A stretch of DNA of 64,000 nucleotides from an uncultured Eubacterium sp. (GCA_934561395.1 CAKTGF010000001.1:62001-126000); one strand, 5' to 3'. Shown: positions 52,112 to 61,422, counted from the stretch's first letter. The notes: generated by a model not told the origin, from the sequence alone. Numbers and translations are program-made.

Positions 52112-52429
52112 TTACAATAAAATATACAATAAAGCCAAAATAAGCATATTATCTGCGCCCTCACGGGATAAAATCATTACCAAGGCCAGTATTAATGCGC
52201 TGTCGTCAGACTTAAACATATCCCCAAAAAGGGAGGCCATAAAATCCGAGCCGCCGCCCCTTTCCCTGTTGGGCGCATTATCAGATTGACCCTGACCTTG
52301 GGGGTCATCCTGAGGAGCGCTGTTATTTTGAGTTTCCTCGGGCCTGTTAACAAAGTTTTGGGCTCTGTTTCGCATTTCCCTTACTCTTCTTTTTGCCTCA
52401 TCAATATCTGATGCCGAAAAATCTGCCAT
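52112..52429 (-). CDS. 105-residue hypothetical protein with hydrophobic C-terminus
   Basis: N-terminal helix, a Gln/Asn/Pro-rich linker (about 30-62) and a hydrophobic end (ALILALVMILSREGADNMLILALLYILL in two parts, about 78-105) that could insert in or lie on a membrane. Its ATG region overlaps the stop of the next gene by one base. Unknown function; the three-gene set 52112-53070 looks like one operon. Confidence 0.7.
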   Translation of the reverse strand: MADFSASDIDEAKRRVREMRNRAQNFVNRPEETQNNSAPQDDPQGQGQSDNAPNRERGGGSDFMASLFGDMFKSDDSALILALVMILSREGADNMLILALLYILL

Positions 52430-52824
52430 TAGAACAAATCCTTAAGATATGGTAAAACATCAAAAAGCTTTAAAATTCTTATTGCCTGGTCGGCCTTTTT
52501 TTGGGAGTCCTTGGATAAATGGGGCTTTAGGGCATTTATTAAATCCGCATTTTTTGATTGTGACGAATTCATTTTATCAATAATGCCCTTTGCACGCATC
52601 ATCATTTTAAAATCATCGCTGTTTAGGTTAAGGTCTCCAAGGGCAGCAAGTGCGTTTGCGTTTGCATTAGCATTTGTGCCCGGGTTTGAATTTACATTGC
52701 TTTTCGGCTTTGCAGGCTGGGAGCTTTGAGCGGTGTTTTCCCCCAATATTGAGCCTGCAACGCCCTTTAGCATTTCAATATCCTCAGCAGATAAGGAGGA
52801 TATAATATCATTAATATTATCCAT
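52429..52824 (-). CDS. 131-residue hypothetical protein
   Basis: MDNINDIISSLSAEDIEMLKGVA at the start, low-complexity Asn/Ala linker (about 38-62), then a helical C-terminus ending LKLFDVLPYLKDLF. No family recognised. Coupled to the 105-residue gene. Related in style to the 77-residue protein upstream. Confidence 0.7.
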   Translation of the reverse strand: MDNINDIISSLSAEDIEMLKGVAGSILGENTAQSSQPAKPKSNVNSNPGTNANANANALAALGDLNLNSDDFKMMMRAKGIIDKMNSSQSKNADLINALKPHLSKDSQKKADQAIRILKLFDVLPYLKDLF

Positions 52825-52836
52825 AAAATCACATCT

Positions 52837-53070
52837 TTATTTTTTCATTAATTTGTCGATTATAGCCTTTGCCTCAGGGGTTGAAAGTAATTTATCCATG
52901 GTTGACTTGTCGTTTAAAATGCCTTTGATTTTTGCAGAAGCCTCGGAGGATAGGTTTTTGTTTATATAATCCTCCACATTTCCGCTCTCGCTTGCCTTTT
53001 TCAATTCATTAACATTGATATTCGCCTTTGACGCCAGGTTGTTTAACTTTTTTTCGTCGATATTTTTCAT
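52837..53070 (-). CDS. 77-residue helical hypothetical protein
   Basis: All-helical, charged, starting MKNIDEKKLNNLASKANINV and ending KAIIDKLMKK. First of the three-gene set, transcribed away from the phosphodiesterase gene. Unknown function. Confidence 0.7.
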   Translation of the reverse strand: MKNIDEKKLNNLASKANINVNELKKASESGNVEDYINKNLSSEASAKIKGILNDKSTMDKLLSTPEAKAIIDKLMKK

Positions 53071-53135
53071 TGAATATTCTCACCCTTCATTGTATAATCA
53101 TATTAATAACTATGATGCCGACGGGGGTTTTATGA

Positions 53136-53600
53136 ATGAGAATAGTTGTTACATCTGATGTTCACAAAAGGCAAAAAAGCCTTTTGGATATTATCGAAAG
53201 GCACCTTGAAAACGCAGATTTGTTCATTAACCTGGGCGACAGCGAGGAGGATGTTGACGCCGCCCTGCTGTTGTATCCCAATTTAAAAATAGAAAGAGTT
53301 GCCGGCAACTGCGATTGGTCGTCTGCACTACCGATATGCAAAACAATAAATGCAGAGGGCAAAAAAGTATTATTTTGCCACGGCCACACCGTTTATGTTA
53401 AGCACGGCTACGAAATGCTTGAGGAGCGTGCAAAATCGGAGAATGCCGACATTTGCCTTTTCGGCCACACCCATGTTCCCTACCTTGAACGCAAGGACGG
53501 TATTTGCTATATGAACCCCGGTGCGGTTTGCGACGGTGTTTACGGCATTATTGACATTGTGGGCGGAGAAATTATGGCATACCACGCTAAAATTGACTGA
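53136..53600 (+). CDS. YfcE/MJ0936-type metallophosphoesterase
   Basis: 154 residues with all metal motifs: SDVHKRQ, NLGDSEEDVD, VAGNCDW, CHGHTVYVKHG, FGHTHVPY. Small stand-alone phosphodiesterases of this family have unknown physiological substrates. ATG 53136 preceded by GGGGG. Confidence 0.92.
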   Translation: MRIVVTSDVHKRQKSLLDIIERHLENADLFINLGDSEEDVDAALLLYPNLKIERVAGNCDWSSALPICKTINAEGKKVLFCHGHTVYVKHGYEMLEERAKSENADICLFGHTHVPYLERKDGICYMNPGAVCDGVYGIIDIVGGEIMAYHAKID

Positions 53601-53613
53601 TTTAATTATGCAC

Positions 53614-53642
53614 TTGTATAAATTTGCATTTAATGCTATAAT
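53614..53642 (+). promoter_or_regulatory. promoter of the TetR gene
   Basis: TTGTAT (53614-53619), 17-bp spacer, TATAAT (53637-53642), 30 bp before the ATG at 53672. Confidence 0.75.
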
Positions 53643-53671
53643 AAGCTTAATCAATCACGGAGAGTGCGAAA

Positions 53672-54256
53672 ATGAAAAAGAATAAATGCTCTGACAAAAC
53701 AAAGGCTAAAATTGCCCTTGCTTTAAACGAATTGATGAAAACAACATCGTTTGAAAAAATTACCGTGTCGGATATTACAAACCAATGCAAAATCCACAGG
53801 CAAACATTTTATTATCATTTTCAGGATAAATACGAGCTGCTTGATTGGATTGTTTATAACGATATATTAAACCCGCTGGTTACAGATTTAACCATTGATA
53901 ATATTTTTGATAAAATTTATGACCTTTTTGAAACCATGAGCAAAAACAAAAGCTTTTATCAAAACGCCATCAAACTCAACAGCGACGATTTTTCCAAATG
54001 CTTAAGCCGTGTTGCTTATGACAAATTTATAAATATCATTCACGAAATAGGCACCGCTCACGGCATTAATAGCGACGACCCCAAAAACACGGTTTTGGTT
54101 GCGGAATTTTTCAGCTACGGCATTTCGGGAATAATTGAAAGTTGGGTTTTAAACGGAATGAAGGAAAGCCCCAAGGAAATGAAGGAAAGAATTGAAATGC
54201 TGGTTGATTCCTTTAAGCAGTTGCTTATACAGAGAACAAAAAATACTACCGATTAA
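53672..54256 (+). CDS. TetR/AcrR family regulator (DhaS-like)
   Basis: 194 residues. N-terminal HTH: TVSDITNQCKIHRQTFYYHFQDKYELL (about 25-52). The C-terminal ligand domain resembles the DhaS/YbiH-type TetR_C group. The target is unknown; no obvious target gene is adjacent on the plus strand. Confidence 0.9.
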   Translation: MKKNKCSDKTKAKIALALNELMKTTSFEKITVSDITNQCKIHRQTFYYHFQDKYELLDWIVYNDILNPLVTDLTIDNIFDKIYDLFETMSKNKSFYQNAIKLNSDDFSKCLSRVAYDKFINIIHEIGTAHGINSDDPKNTVLVAEFFSYGISGIIESWVLNGMKESPKEMKERIEMLVDSFKQLLIQRTKNTTD

Positions 54257-54270
54257 ATATCGGTAGTATT
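54241..54270. terminator. bidirectional terminator between tetR and clpC
   Basis: AATACTACCGAT-taaat-ATCGGTAGTATT, overlapping the tetR stop codon and 7 bp from the clpC stop. Confidence 0.85.
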
Positions 54271-54276
54271 TATTTT

Positions 54277-56703
54277 TTACTCAAACACAAATTTACCGTC
54301 TTTGTAATCAACAGTGCATTTTGTATTTGGCTTTATTTTATTTTCAAGAATAAGCTCAGAAAGTTCATCCTCAATTTTGGTTTGAATTGCACGCCTTAAG
54401 GGCCTTGCGCCGTAAACCTTGTCAAAGCCTGCGTCTGCAACAGCCTCAACAGCCTTGTCGGTAAATTCAAGGTCAATGTCCAAATCCTTAACCCTCTTTG
54501 AAAGAACTGCAAGAAGTCGCTTTGCGATTTCGTTAATATCCTTTTTCTCAAGCTGATTGAAAACGATTATTTCATCAATACGGTTAAGAAATTCAGGCTT
54601 AAAGGTTTTCTTCAAATCGACCATTACCAAATCCTCAATGGTTTTGTTTGCATCTGAGGATTCGCCGAAGCCAAGAGCTTGCTTTTGGTCGGTAATCTTT
54701 GATGCGCCCACATTTGAGGTCATAATAATGATTGCATTTTTAAACGAAACCTTACGACCCTGTGAATCGGTCAACACGCCGTCCTCCAAAATTTGAAGGA
54801 GCATATTGAACACATCCGGGTGCGCCTTTTCGATTTCATCAAAAAGAACCACGCTGTATGGCTTGCGGCGGATTTTTTCGGTTAACTGGCCGCCCTCATC
54901 AAAGCCTACATATCCCGGAGGCGAACCGATAAGCTTGGATACCGTGTGCTTTTCCATATATTCCGACATATCAAGTTTGATAATGGCGTTTTCATCGCCG
55001 AACATAGCCTCTGCAAGGGATTTGCAAAGCTCTGTTTTGCCCACACCGGTTGGGCCTAAGAAGATGAACGAACCAATGGGTCTGTTAGGATTTTTAATAC
55101 CTACCCTGCCACGGCGGATTGCTCTTGAAACAGCGCTTACCGCTCTGTCCTGACCTACAATTCTTTCATGCAAAACCTGCTCCATATTAAGCAGTCTTTC
55201 GCTTTCCTCTTTGGTAAGCTGATTTACGGGGATACCTGTCCAGCTTGAAACAACCGAGGCAATTTCCTTTTCAGTAACGGATTTTACATCGTGGAAAGTT
55301 GCGTTTTTCCACTTTTCCTTTTCTTCGTTAAGAAGTGACTGAAGTGACTTTTGCTTATCCCTGATGCTTGCAGCACCCTCAAAGTTTTGCTCAGCAATTG
55401 CAGATTGCTTTTCCTGCTCAAGGCGCTTAATGTCATCCTCCATATCCTTTAAATTCTCGGGTATGGTTTGAGCGTTAAGCCTTACAACAGAGGCCGCCTC
55501 ATCAATAAGGTCAATTGCCTTATCGGGCAAATATCTGTCTGCAATATAGCGTGATGACATTTTAACGGCGTTTTCGATTGCCTCGTCGGTAATCTTTACC
55601 TTGTGGTGCGCCTCATATCTGTCACGCAAGCCCTTAAGAATTTCAACTGCCTCCTCCTCGGTAGGTTCGCCAACCGTTACCGGCTGGAAACGGCGTTCAA
55701 GGGCAGCGTCCTTTTCAATATTCTTACGGTATTCATCAATGGTTGTTGCGCCGATAACCTGAATTTCGCCCCTTGCAAGTGACGGTTTTAAGATGTTTGC
55801 GGCGTCAACGGCACCCTCTGCGGCGCCTGCACCCATAATGGTGTGCACCTCATCAATGAACAAAATAACATCCTTTTGCGAACGAACCTCGTCCATTGCT
55901 TTTTTAAGACGTTCTTCAAAATCGCCCCTGTACTTAGTGCCTGCAACCATTGAGGTTAAGTCAAGCGCAACAATTTTTTTGCCTTTTAAAAGCTCCGGCA
56001 CCTCGTCTTTAACGATTTTAAGTGCCAATCCCTCTGCAATGGCGGTTTTACCAACACCGGGCTCGCCGATAAGGCAGGGGTTGTTTTTGCTGCGCCTTGA
56101 CAAAATTTGAATGACCCTTTGTATTTCCTTATCTCTGCCGATAACCGGGTCAATTTTGCCCTTCTTTGCAAGGTCGGTTAAATCCTTACCGAATTCGTCA
56201 AGGGTGGGAGTTTTGGTTTTGCCCCTCTTGCCGCCCCTTTGAGCCTCACGGTTGTCGGTTTCGCCGTTGGAGATTGACTGAACAAGGTCCTCAAGCAGAG
56301 CCTGCTCGTCAACTCCCAAATCGTTAATGAACTTAACTGCGTAAGAGTCGGTTTCCTTAATAAGTGAAACCAGCAAATGCTCGGTTCCCACAAAGGAATG
56401 CATCATGCCCCTGGCAATCTGAAATGAAAGTTCAATTATCCTTTTTGACCTTGGCGTAAAGTCTTCGGGAGAAAGGCTGGTGGGAACACCCGTTCCTATT
56501 TCTGTTTTAATAAGGTTATCAACATCCTCAAGGGTAATGCCCTTGTCATTAAGAGCGTTGGCTGCCAAGCCGCTGCCCTCCTTTAACAGGCCTATTAAAA
56601 TATGCTCACTGCCGACATAATTGTGGCCGTAATTTTCGGCAGCCTTAATTGCGAGGTTAAGAACCTCGTTTGCCTTTTGAGTAAAAGAATTAAATCTATA
56701 CAT
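54277..56703 (-). CDS. clpC: ATP-dependent Clp protease ATPase subunit ClpC
   Basis: 808 residues: N domain (1-145), first AAA+ with GEPGVGKT (about 200), UVR-type linker motif (about 425-445), second AAA+ with GPTGVGKT (about 545). Unfolds McsB-marked or adaptor-delivered proteins for ClpP. Last gene of the CtsR operon. Confidence 0.97.
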   Translation of the reverse strand: MYRFNSFTQKANEVLNLAIKAAENYGHNYVGSEHILIGLLKEGSGLAANALNDKGITLEDVDNLIKTEIGTGVPTSLSPEDFTPRSKRIIELSFQIARGMMHSFVGTEHLLVSLIKETDSYAVKFINDLGVDEQALLEDLVQSISNGETDNREAQRGGKRGKTKTPTLDEFGKDLTDLAKKGKIDPVIGRDKEIQRVIQILSRRSKNNPCLIGEPGVGKTAIAEGLALKIVKDEVPELLKGKKIVALDLTSMVAGTKYRGDFEERLKKAMDEVRSQKDVILFIDEVHTIMGAGAAEGAVDAANILKPSLARGEIQVIGATTIDEYRKNIEKDAALERRFQPVTVGEPTEEEAVEILKGLRDRYEAHHKVKITDEAIENAVKMSSRYIADRYLPDKAIDLIDEAASVVRLNAQTIPENLKDMEDDIKRLEQEKQSAIAEQNFEGAASIRDKQKSLQSLLNEEKEKWKNATFHDVKSVTEKEIASVVSSWTGIPVNQLTKEESERLLNMEQVLHERIVGQDRAVSAVSRAIRRGRVGIKNPNRPIGSFIFLGPTGVGKTELCKSLAEAMFGDENAIIKLDMSEYMEKHTVSKLIGSPPGYVGFDEGGQLTEKIRRKPYSVVLFDEIEKAHPDVFNMLLQILEDGVLTDSQGRKVSFKNAIIIMTSNVGASKITDQKQALGFGESSDANKTIEDLVMVDLKKTFKPEFLNRIDEIIVFNQLEKKDINEIAKRLLAVLSKRVKDLDIDLEFTDKAVEAVADAGFDKVYGARPLRRAIQTKIEDELSELILENKIKPNTKCTVDYKDGKFVFE

Positions 56704-56750
56704 AACAATACCTCCTAACTAAACTACACAAAGCGGAGGCTTTGGTGTAA

Positions 56751-57752
56751 TTATTCAAGTTTTTCTCTGACAATTTGCGCCCTAAGCTTTGCGCAGCTGT
56801 GCTCGTTAAGCTCTGTTTGAGCCGAATCAATAAGGCTTGCGTTTTGTAAGCCGTAAAGCATATCGCCCAAAGCTTGGTAACTTATGTCAAAATATCCCAT
56901 CGCAACACCGAGTCTGACCAATGACAGCTTGTTAATAAATTCGCTTTGGTCAAGTATTCGTGCCGTTTTAAGTATGCCCAAGGTACGGTAAACTTTATCC
57001 TCAAATTTATCATTTTCTCTCAGTTCCTCACGGGCTGCACGCTCCTGCTTAACAATTTGGTCGCAAATAGCGTTTACATTGTCAATGGAGTTTTTCTCGC
57101 TTATGCCCAGTGAGATTTGATTTGAAAGCAGGTAAATGTCGCCCTCGCCGTTGGGGAAAAGCTCCCTGAGAGAAAGCCCAAGCTTGCCAACCATTGACAT
57201 CAGCTTGTAGATAGCGTCCTTTTGTGCCAATGCCGGCAAATGCAGGGCAAAACTTGCCTTTAAGCCCGTGCCCAAATTAATGGGCGAGGCTGTTAAAAAT
57301 CCGAATTTATCGTTATAGGCAAGCTTAAGACCATCTATGAAAAGGTCGTCAATGCGATTTGCTCTTTCAAAAGCCTCCTCAAGGTTTTGACCTGCTGAAA
57401 ACGAATTGATTTTAATGTGGTCCTCCTCGCACATCATAATTGAAACGCTTTCATCCTTTGAAAGCATGAACGAGGCGTTTGCAGCATTTTTAGCCATTTG
57501 CGGGCTGATAAGCTGCTTTTCAACAAAGGATACTGACCTTGCCTTTGATACATCCGCAAGGTTAATCAAATCAAATTCGTTTGCAACTGCCGAGCTTTTG
57601 ACGGTTGCGTAAATTTTCTTTGACACTGCCTTGCGCATATCCTTATTCATTCTGTTAGGGAAAGGAGAATCCGCTAAATTACGGGCAAGCCTGACCTTTG
57701 AATACAGAACCACATCCGAATTATTACCGTTGCCTTGATACCACTTGCTCAT
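56751..57752 (-). CDS. mcsB: protein arginine kinase McsB (divergent)
   Basis: 333 residues, a phosphagen-kinase-type enzyme (SKVRLARNL, MCEEDHIKIN, INLGTGLKASFALHLPAL). Compared with Bacillus McsB, the conserved Cys of LTSCPTN is Ser (LTASPIN), the first Arg of S-R-x-R is Lys, and the C-terminal RDxxRA phospho-arginine pocket reads CAKLRA. Either activity or its allosteric control may differ. The gene lies between mcsA and clpC as usual. Confidence 0.92.
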   Translation of the reverse strand: MSKWYQGNGNNSDVVLYSKVRLARNLADSPFPNRMNKDMRKAVSKKIYATVKSSAVANEFDLINLADVSKARSVSFVEKQLISPQMAKNAANASFMLSKDESVSIMMCEEDHIKINSFSAGQNLEEAFERANRIDDLFIDGLKLAYNDKFGFLTASPINLGTGLKASFALHLPALAQKDAIYKLMSMVGKLGLSLRELFPNGEGDIYLLSNQISLGISEKNSIDNVNAICDQIVKQERAAREELRENDKFEDKVYRTLGILKTARILDQSEFINKLSLVRLGVAMGYFDISYQALGDMLYGLQNASLIDSAQTELNEHSCAKLRAQIVREKLE

Positions 57753-57754
57753 TG

Positions 57755-58282
57755 TTAATCCTCCTTGGTTAACTCATTAATTTTATCACGAATAACTGCG
57801 GCGTCCTCAAACCTTTGTTCCTTAACAGCCTGCTTAAGCTGCTGCTTTAAATCCTCAAGGCTGTCGGTCTTTTTCGTCTCATTTTCAACCTTTTCGCTTT
57901 TGTCCTCATCTTCAACATAGGTAACATGCTTGCCAACATGCTTTGCCCTGCCGTGGAGCTTTTCAATGCTTGGGTTAAGCCTTGACTCAAACTTATCATA
58001 GCAATGAGCGCAGCCAACCTTGCCTGAATTGACAATATCGTTAAAGGATGAACCGCAGTAGCCACAGCGTTCAACGCCTGTTAACGAGTTAAGCGCCGCA
58101 ACGCCTGCGCCCAAAAGATTGCCGAAGAAGCTGTCTGTTGTAAAGGGTTCAAATTCAAATTCGTCCATTACTCCAAGTTCCTCCGCACATTCCTGACAAA
58201 GGTGCATTTCTTCCTTTTTGCCGTTTATAATCTTCCTAATATGAGTTGTTGCTTCTCTTTGATTGCAATGTGAACATTTCAT
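57755..58282 (-). CDS. mcsA: McsA, zinc-finger activator with UVR motif
   Basis: 175 residues. Two CxxC pairs: CSHCN...CQECAEELG (N-terminal) and CGYCGSSF...CAHCYDKF (about 74-103). The C-terminal UVR motif LKQQLKQAVKEQRFEDAAVIRDKI (split over about 145-170). It activates McsB and binds ClpC. Confidence 0.94.
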   Translation of the reverse strand: MKCSHCNQREATTHIRKIINGKKEEMHLCQECAEELGVMDEFEFEPFTTDSFFGNLLGAGVAALNSLTGVERCGYCGSSFNDIVNSGKVGCAHCYDKFESRLNPSIEKLHGRAKHVGKHVTYVEDEDKSEKVENETKKTDSLEDLKQQLKQAVKEQRFEDAAVIRDKINELTKED

Positions 58283-58315
58283 AATAATTTCCTCCTATAC
58301 ATTTTATTTGGCACA

Positions 58316-58810
58316 CTAATCAATATATGCCAACAGCATTTTTTTAAGCTGATTTGCACGGATTGTGTTAATCACGCTCTGCGGCAGGCCCCTGAAATTA
58401 CTGTCAAGCACCGCCGCCGTCATAGCCTTTGCCGCTTTTTCGTCAATTAATTTTTGATAGCTGCAATTATAAATGTGCGCCCTTGCGGTTCGCTCGTCAA
58501 TTTCGGTACCGATACTGTTAATCAGCGCCGTTATTGCATTTTCTCTGCTGTCCGCTCGGGTAATCAGGATATAACCTCCGCCGCCACGTCGGCTTTCTAT
58601 TCTGTAACCTGCCTCAGGTGTAAACCTTGAGGTTATTACATAATTAATTTGACTCGGCACACAGCCGATACGGTTTGCTAAATCATTTCTTTGGATTTGA
58701 ACGCTTGATGTTTTATCGTCAAACATATCAAGTATCATATCCGCTATAACATCTGACATTTTCATTTGATTAATCATCTCTTTTCTTAAGGGGCAAAGGT
58801 CAAATTTCAT
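58316..58810 (-). CDS. ctsR: transcriptional repressor CtsR
   Basis: 164 residues. The N-terminal winged helix ends in RRGGGGYILITR, the glycine-rich loop that senses heat. It represses its own operon, ctsR-mcsA-mcsB-clpC, through heptad operators at 58820-58843. Confidence 0.95.
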   Translation of the reverse strand: MKFDLCPLRKEMINQMKMSDVIADMILDMFDDKTSSVQIQRNDLANRIGCVPSQINYVITSRFTPEAGYRIESRRGGGGYILITRADSRENAITALINSIGTEIDERTARAHIYNCSYQKLIDEKAAKAMTAAVLDSNFRGLPQSVINTIRANQLKKMLLAYID

Positions 58811-58819
58811 TTTCTGACT

Positions 58820-58874
58820 TTGACTTTCTTTGTCCTTTGACTATGTTATAGCACAAAGGTCAGGAAAAGTCAAT
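58820..58874 (-). promoter_or_regulatory. ctsR promoter and CtsR operator
   Basis: TTGACT (58874-58869), 17-bp spacer, TATAAC (58851-58846). Just downstream on the minus strand: AGTCAAA (58843-58837), GGACAAA (58836-58830), 3-bp spacer, AGTCAAA (58826-58820). These heptads match the CtsR box (tandem GGTCAAA) and cover the start point. Confidence 0.88.
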
Positions 58875-58938
58875 ACTTTTTTTAAAATTTTTTTGACCTT
58901 TAATTTTTGCCGCCAAAAGCCTTAAAAAGCAACGAAAA

Positions 58939-58963
58939 AACGGCAGGCACAAAGCCCGCCGTT
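58939..58963 (-). terminator. terminator after the Cys-rich peptide gene
   Basis: AACGGC..GGC / GCC..GCCGTT with T run on the minus strand, 14 bp beyond the peptide stop codon. Confidence 0.75.
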
Positions 58964-58976
58964 CCCTGCTTTTCAA

Positions 58977-59093
58977 TTAGCAGCCGCAACCGCAATCGTT
59001 GCCGCAGTTACCGAAGCCTCCACAGAGGATAAGGATGATGATAAGGATAATAATCCAAGAACCACAACCATTATTACAATTATTGCAACCCAT
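58977..59093 (-). CDS. 38-residue Cys-rich membrane peptide
   Basis: ATG 59093 with GGGAGG 8 nt upstream, TAA at 58977, terminator just after. The N-terminus MGCNNCNNGCGSW and C-terminus CGGFGNCGNDCGCGC flank one hydrophobic helix (IIILIIILIL). The layout resembles YjcZ-type small proteins expressed in sporulating Firmicutes, but the eight Cys are more than usual there. Role unknown; metal binding or disulfide cross-linking is possible. Confidence 0.75.
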   Translation of the reverse strand: MGCNNCNNGCGSWIIILIIILILCGGFGNCGNDCGCGC

Positions 59094-59159
59094 TGTCGAA
59101 CCTCCCTTCCCGTTTCTAACTCATACTATGAACGGGAAAGAAAATGTGTTACATTGATT

Positions 59160-59834
59160 TTAAATTAACATTCCGCCGTTAACTCCCAGCACCTGACCGG
59201 TAATATATCTGCTTTCTGCAAGCATTAAAACGGCGTCGGCAATTTCAACGGGCTCCCCAAGTCTGCCAAGGGGCACCTCGCAGCACAAATCGCCCTTGTC
59301 AAACTGTGCGTTCATTCGGGTGTCAATTATGCCCGGTGCAATGCAGTTAACCGTTATGCCTGACGGGGCAAGTTCCTGCGCCAGCGCCTTGGTTAAACCG
59401 ATTATTCCTGCCTTGGTCATTGAATAAAGCACCTCGCAGGAGGCACCGCACTGACCCCAAATTGAGGAAATGTTAACAATTGCCCCTGTGCCTGATTTAA
59501 TCATTCTCTCGGCGGCATATTTTGAGCAGTAAAACACCGCACGCTCATTAACCGCCGTTACATAATCATATTCCTCGTCGGTAACATCGTTAATTTGCTT
59601 AATCAGCGAAACGCCGGCGTTATTAACCAACAAATCAATGTGATATTCAATATTTTCAAATAACGCCTTAATATCGCTAAGGCTTGACAAATCGCATTTA
59701 ACGGCATTAACCCCCGGGTAATCGGGCTTGGTTTTGTTATAGGTAATAAACACCGTGTAGCCCCTTTCAACCAGCCTTTGGGCAATTGCTTTTCCTATTC
59801 CCGTGGCACCGCCTGTAACCAATGCAGTTTTCAT
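59160..59834 (-). CDS. SDR-family oxidoreductase (FabG-like)
   Basis: 224 residues: TGGATGIGKA (NAD(P) binding), NNAGVS, catalytic Ser in NISSIWG, YSMTKAG (Y-x3-K). Short-chain dehydrogenase acting on an unknown keto or hydroxy substrate. Monocistronic, facing away from the gene at 59956. Confidence 0.9.
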   Translation of the reverse strand: MKTALVTGGATGIGKAIAQRLVERGYTVFITYNKTKPDYPGVNAVKCDLSSLSDIKALFENIEYHIDLLVNNAGVSLIKQINDVTDEEYDYVTAVNERAVFYCSKYAAERMIKSGTGAIVNISSIWGQCGASCEVLYSMTKAGIIGLTKALAQELAPSGITVNCIAPGIIDTRMNAQFDKGDLCCEVPLGRLGEPVEIADAVLMLAESRYITGQVLGVNGGMLI

Positions 59835-59887
59835 ATTACACCTCTGTAAAATCGTTTTTAAATACAGTTAAATATTAACATACCTTG

Positions 59888-59916
59888 TTGAAATTTTCAA
59901 TTAATTAGTATATAAT
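59888..59916 (+). promoter_or_regulatory. promoter of the 59956/GH43 unit
   Basis: TTGAAA (59888-59893), 17-bp spacer, TATAAT (59911-59916). The start point (about 59923) is downstream of the ATG at 59920, which therefore is not used. Confidence 0.75.
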
Positions 59917-59955
59917 TATATGACAAAATATAAACCTTACAGAAAGGCTGTTAAT

Positions 59956-60453
59956 ATGGATAAGGAATTTTACACTGTTTCGATTTATGTTGATAAAGAC
60001 GAAAATATGATTGGCATTCCCTGCGGCGAAAGCGAAAAATACGGCATTGCCGACATTGACACCGTGCTGCTTTTAAAGCCCCCTTACACAGACAAGGCAC
60101 TTGAAAGCTATGTTAACAAGGTGCTTGATTCCTGCTACACAAAAATGCACAACGATAAAGAGCCACGCTCAACAATAGAGCGCTACACAAAGAAAAACAG
60201 CTTTATTGAAGCCACTGCGGATTACACCATGATTTCAATTGTAAAAACAAATGCCTGCTATTCCCTTATGCCTGCATTTAACGATATTGAAAAGGGCCCC
60301 ATTGTTATTGACGAGGATGAAAGAATCGTTCCCATTAAATATAACGTGGGCGACATTGCAGAGCATATCAGGGATTTTATAAACGTTTATGTTAAAAGCG
60401 ACCCGTTCTACAGGGAAAAGGCAGAGCTTAAAAAAGAAAAAGAAAATAACTAA
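59956..60453 (+). CDS. 165-residue hypothetical protein
   Basis: Start ATG 59956 has AGAAAGG upstream. Soluble, mixed alpha/beta (MDKEFYTVSIYVDKDENMIGIP). No family recognised. The C-terminus is Lys/Glu-rich. It is 11 bp from the GH43 gene and probably co-transcribed with it. Confidence 0.75.
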   Translation: MDKEFYTVSIYVDKDENMIGIPCGESEKYGIADIDTVLLLKPPYTDKALESYVNKVLDSCYTKMHNDKEPRSTIERYTKKNSFIEATADYTMISIVKTNACYSLMPAFNDIEKGPIVIDEDERIVPIKYNVGDIAEHIRDFINVYVKSDPFYREKAELKKEKENN

Positions 60454-60464
60454 CGGAGTTTTTT

Positions 60465-61412
60465 ATGCATTTATTAAAAATCAACAAGGAAAACTATATC
60501 GGTCAGGCAGACCCGTTTATCCTTAAAGCAAACGGAAGATATTATATTTACACCACAGGCCACGATGGCATTTATGCCTATCAGTCAGACAATTTGTTTG
60601 ACGGCTGGGAGTATTACGGCATGGTAATGACCATGGCCGACCACGATTCGTTTTGGGCGCCCAGCGTTATTGAGCTTGACGGCAAGTTTTATATGTATAA
60701 CTCAATTGAAATATATAACGATGAGCCTGACAAGGGCGGCCACAGGGGCGCAATGCATGTTTCTGTTGCCGATAACCCACTGGGCCCGTTCACAAACACC
60801 AAGCAGCTGCTGCACCCATTTTCAATTGACAGCCATGTTGTAAAAACCGATGCCGGCTTGTTTATACTTTACTCATCAAATATCTTTGAGGGGGAAAGAA
60901 TCGGCACCTGCATTTATGTTGACAAGCTCACAGACCCCTACACCGCCGAGGGCAACCCGGTTTTGCTTATCAAGCCCACCCTTGACGAGGATATTTACAG
61001 GCGTGACAGATATAAAAAGGGCCAGCATTGGCACACCATTGAGGGCGCTTTCTATTTTAAAGAGGGCGATTGGCAATATATTATGTATTCCGGCAACTGC
61101 TTTGAGCAGCCCACATATTATATCGGCTACGCAAGGGCAAAAACAAACGAGCCCGATTTAAGAAAGATTAAATTTGAAAAATATCCCGATGAAAACACCT
61201 ACCACCCTGTTATTGCCGCTAACGAATTTGAGGAAGGCACCGGCCACCACTCAATGATTAAGGAAAACGGCCAGTGGTACGCAATTTATCACGCAAGGGA
61301 TTATGACGACGGTTTAAACGCCAGCGCCTTTGACGCAAGAAATGCAAGAATTTGCAAGCTTAATGTTAACGACGGCATAATCACCGCAGAAAGATATAAA
61401 GACCATATTTAA
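60465..61412 (+). CDS. glycoside hydrolase family 43-like enzyme
   Basis: 315 residues, no signal peptide, five-bladed propeller. QADPFIL holds the catalytic base Asp; DSHVVK and HTIEGAFYF fit the modulating Asp and acid Glu positions. GH43 enzymes cut arabinose- or xylose-containing plant glycans; cytoplasmic location suggests action on imported oligosaccharides. Ends before a strong terminator. Confidence 0.9.
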   Translation: MHLLKINKENYIGQADPFILKANGRYYIYTTGHDGIYAYQSDNLFDGWEYYGMVMTMADHDSFWAPSVIELDGKFYMYNSIEIYNDEPDKGGHRGAMHVSVADNPLGPFTNTKQLLHPFSIDSHVVKTDAGLFILYSSNIFEGERIGTCIYVDKLTDPYTAEGNPVLLIKPTLDEDIYRRDRYKKGQHWHTIEGAFYFKEGDWQYIMYSGNCFEQPTYYIGYARAKTNEPDLRKIKFEKYPDENTYHPVIAANEFEEGTGHHSMIKENGQWYAIYHARDYDDGLNASAFDARNARICKLNVNDGIITAERYKDHI

Positions 61413-61422
61413 CCATACACAC

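Noticed and set aside
59941..59958. Fourth copy of the leader element (AGAAAGGCTG before ATG)
   Set aside because: Lacks GGCTA, the 11-nt spacing and any loop-tail pairing; it is just a ribosome site.
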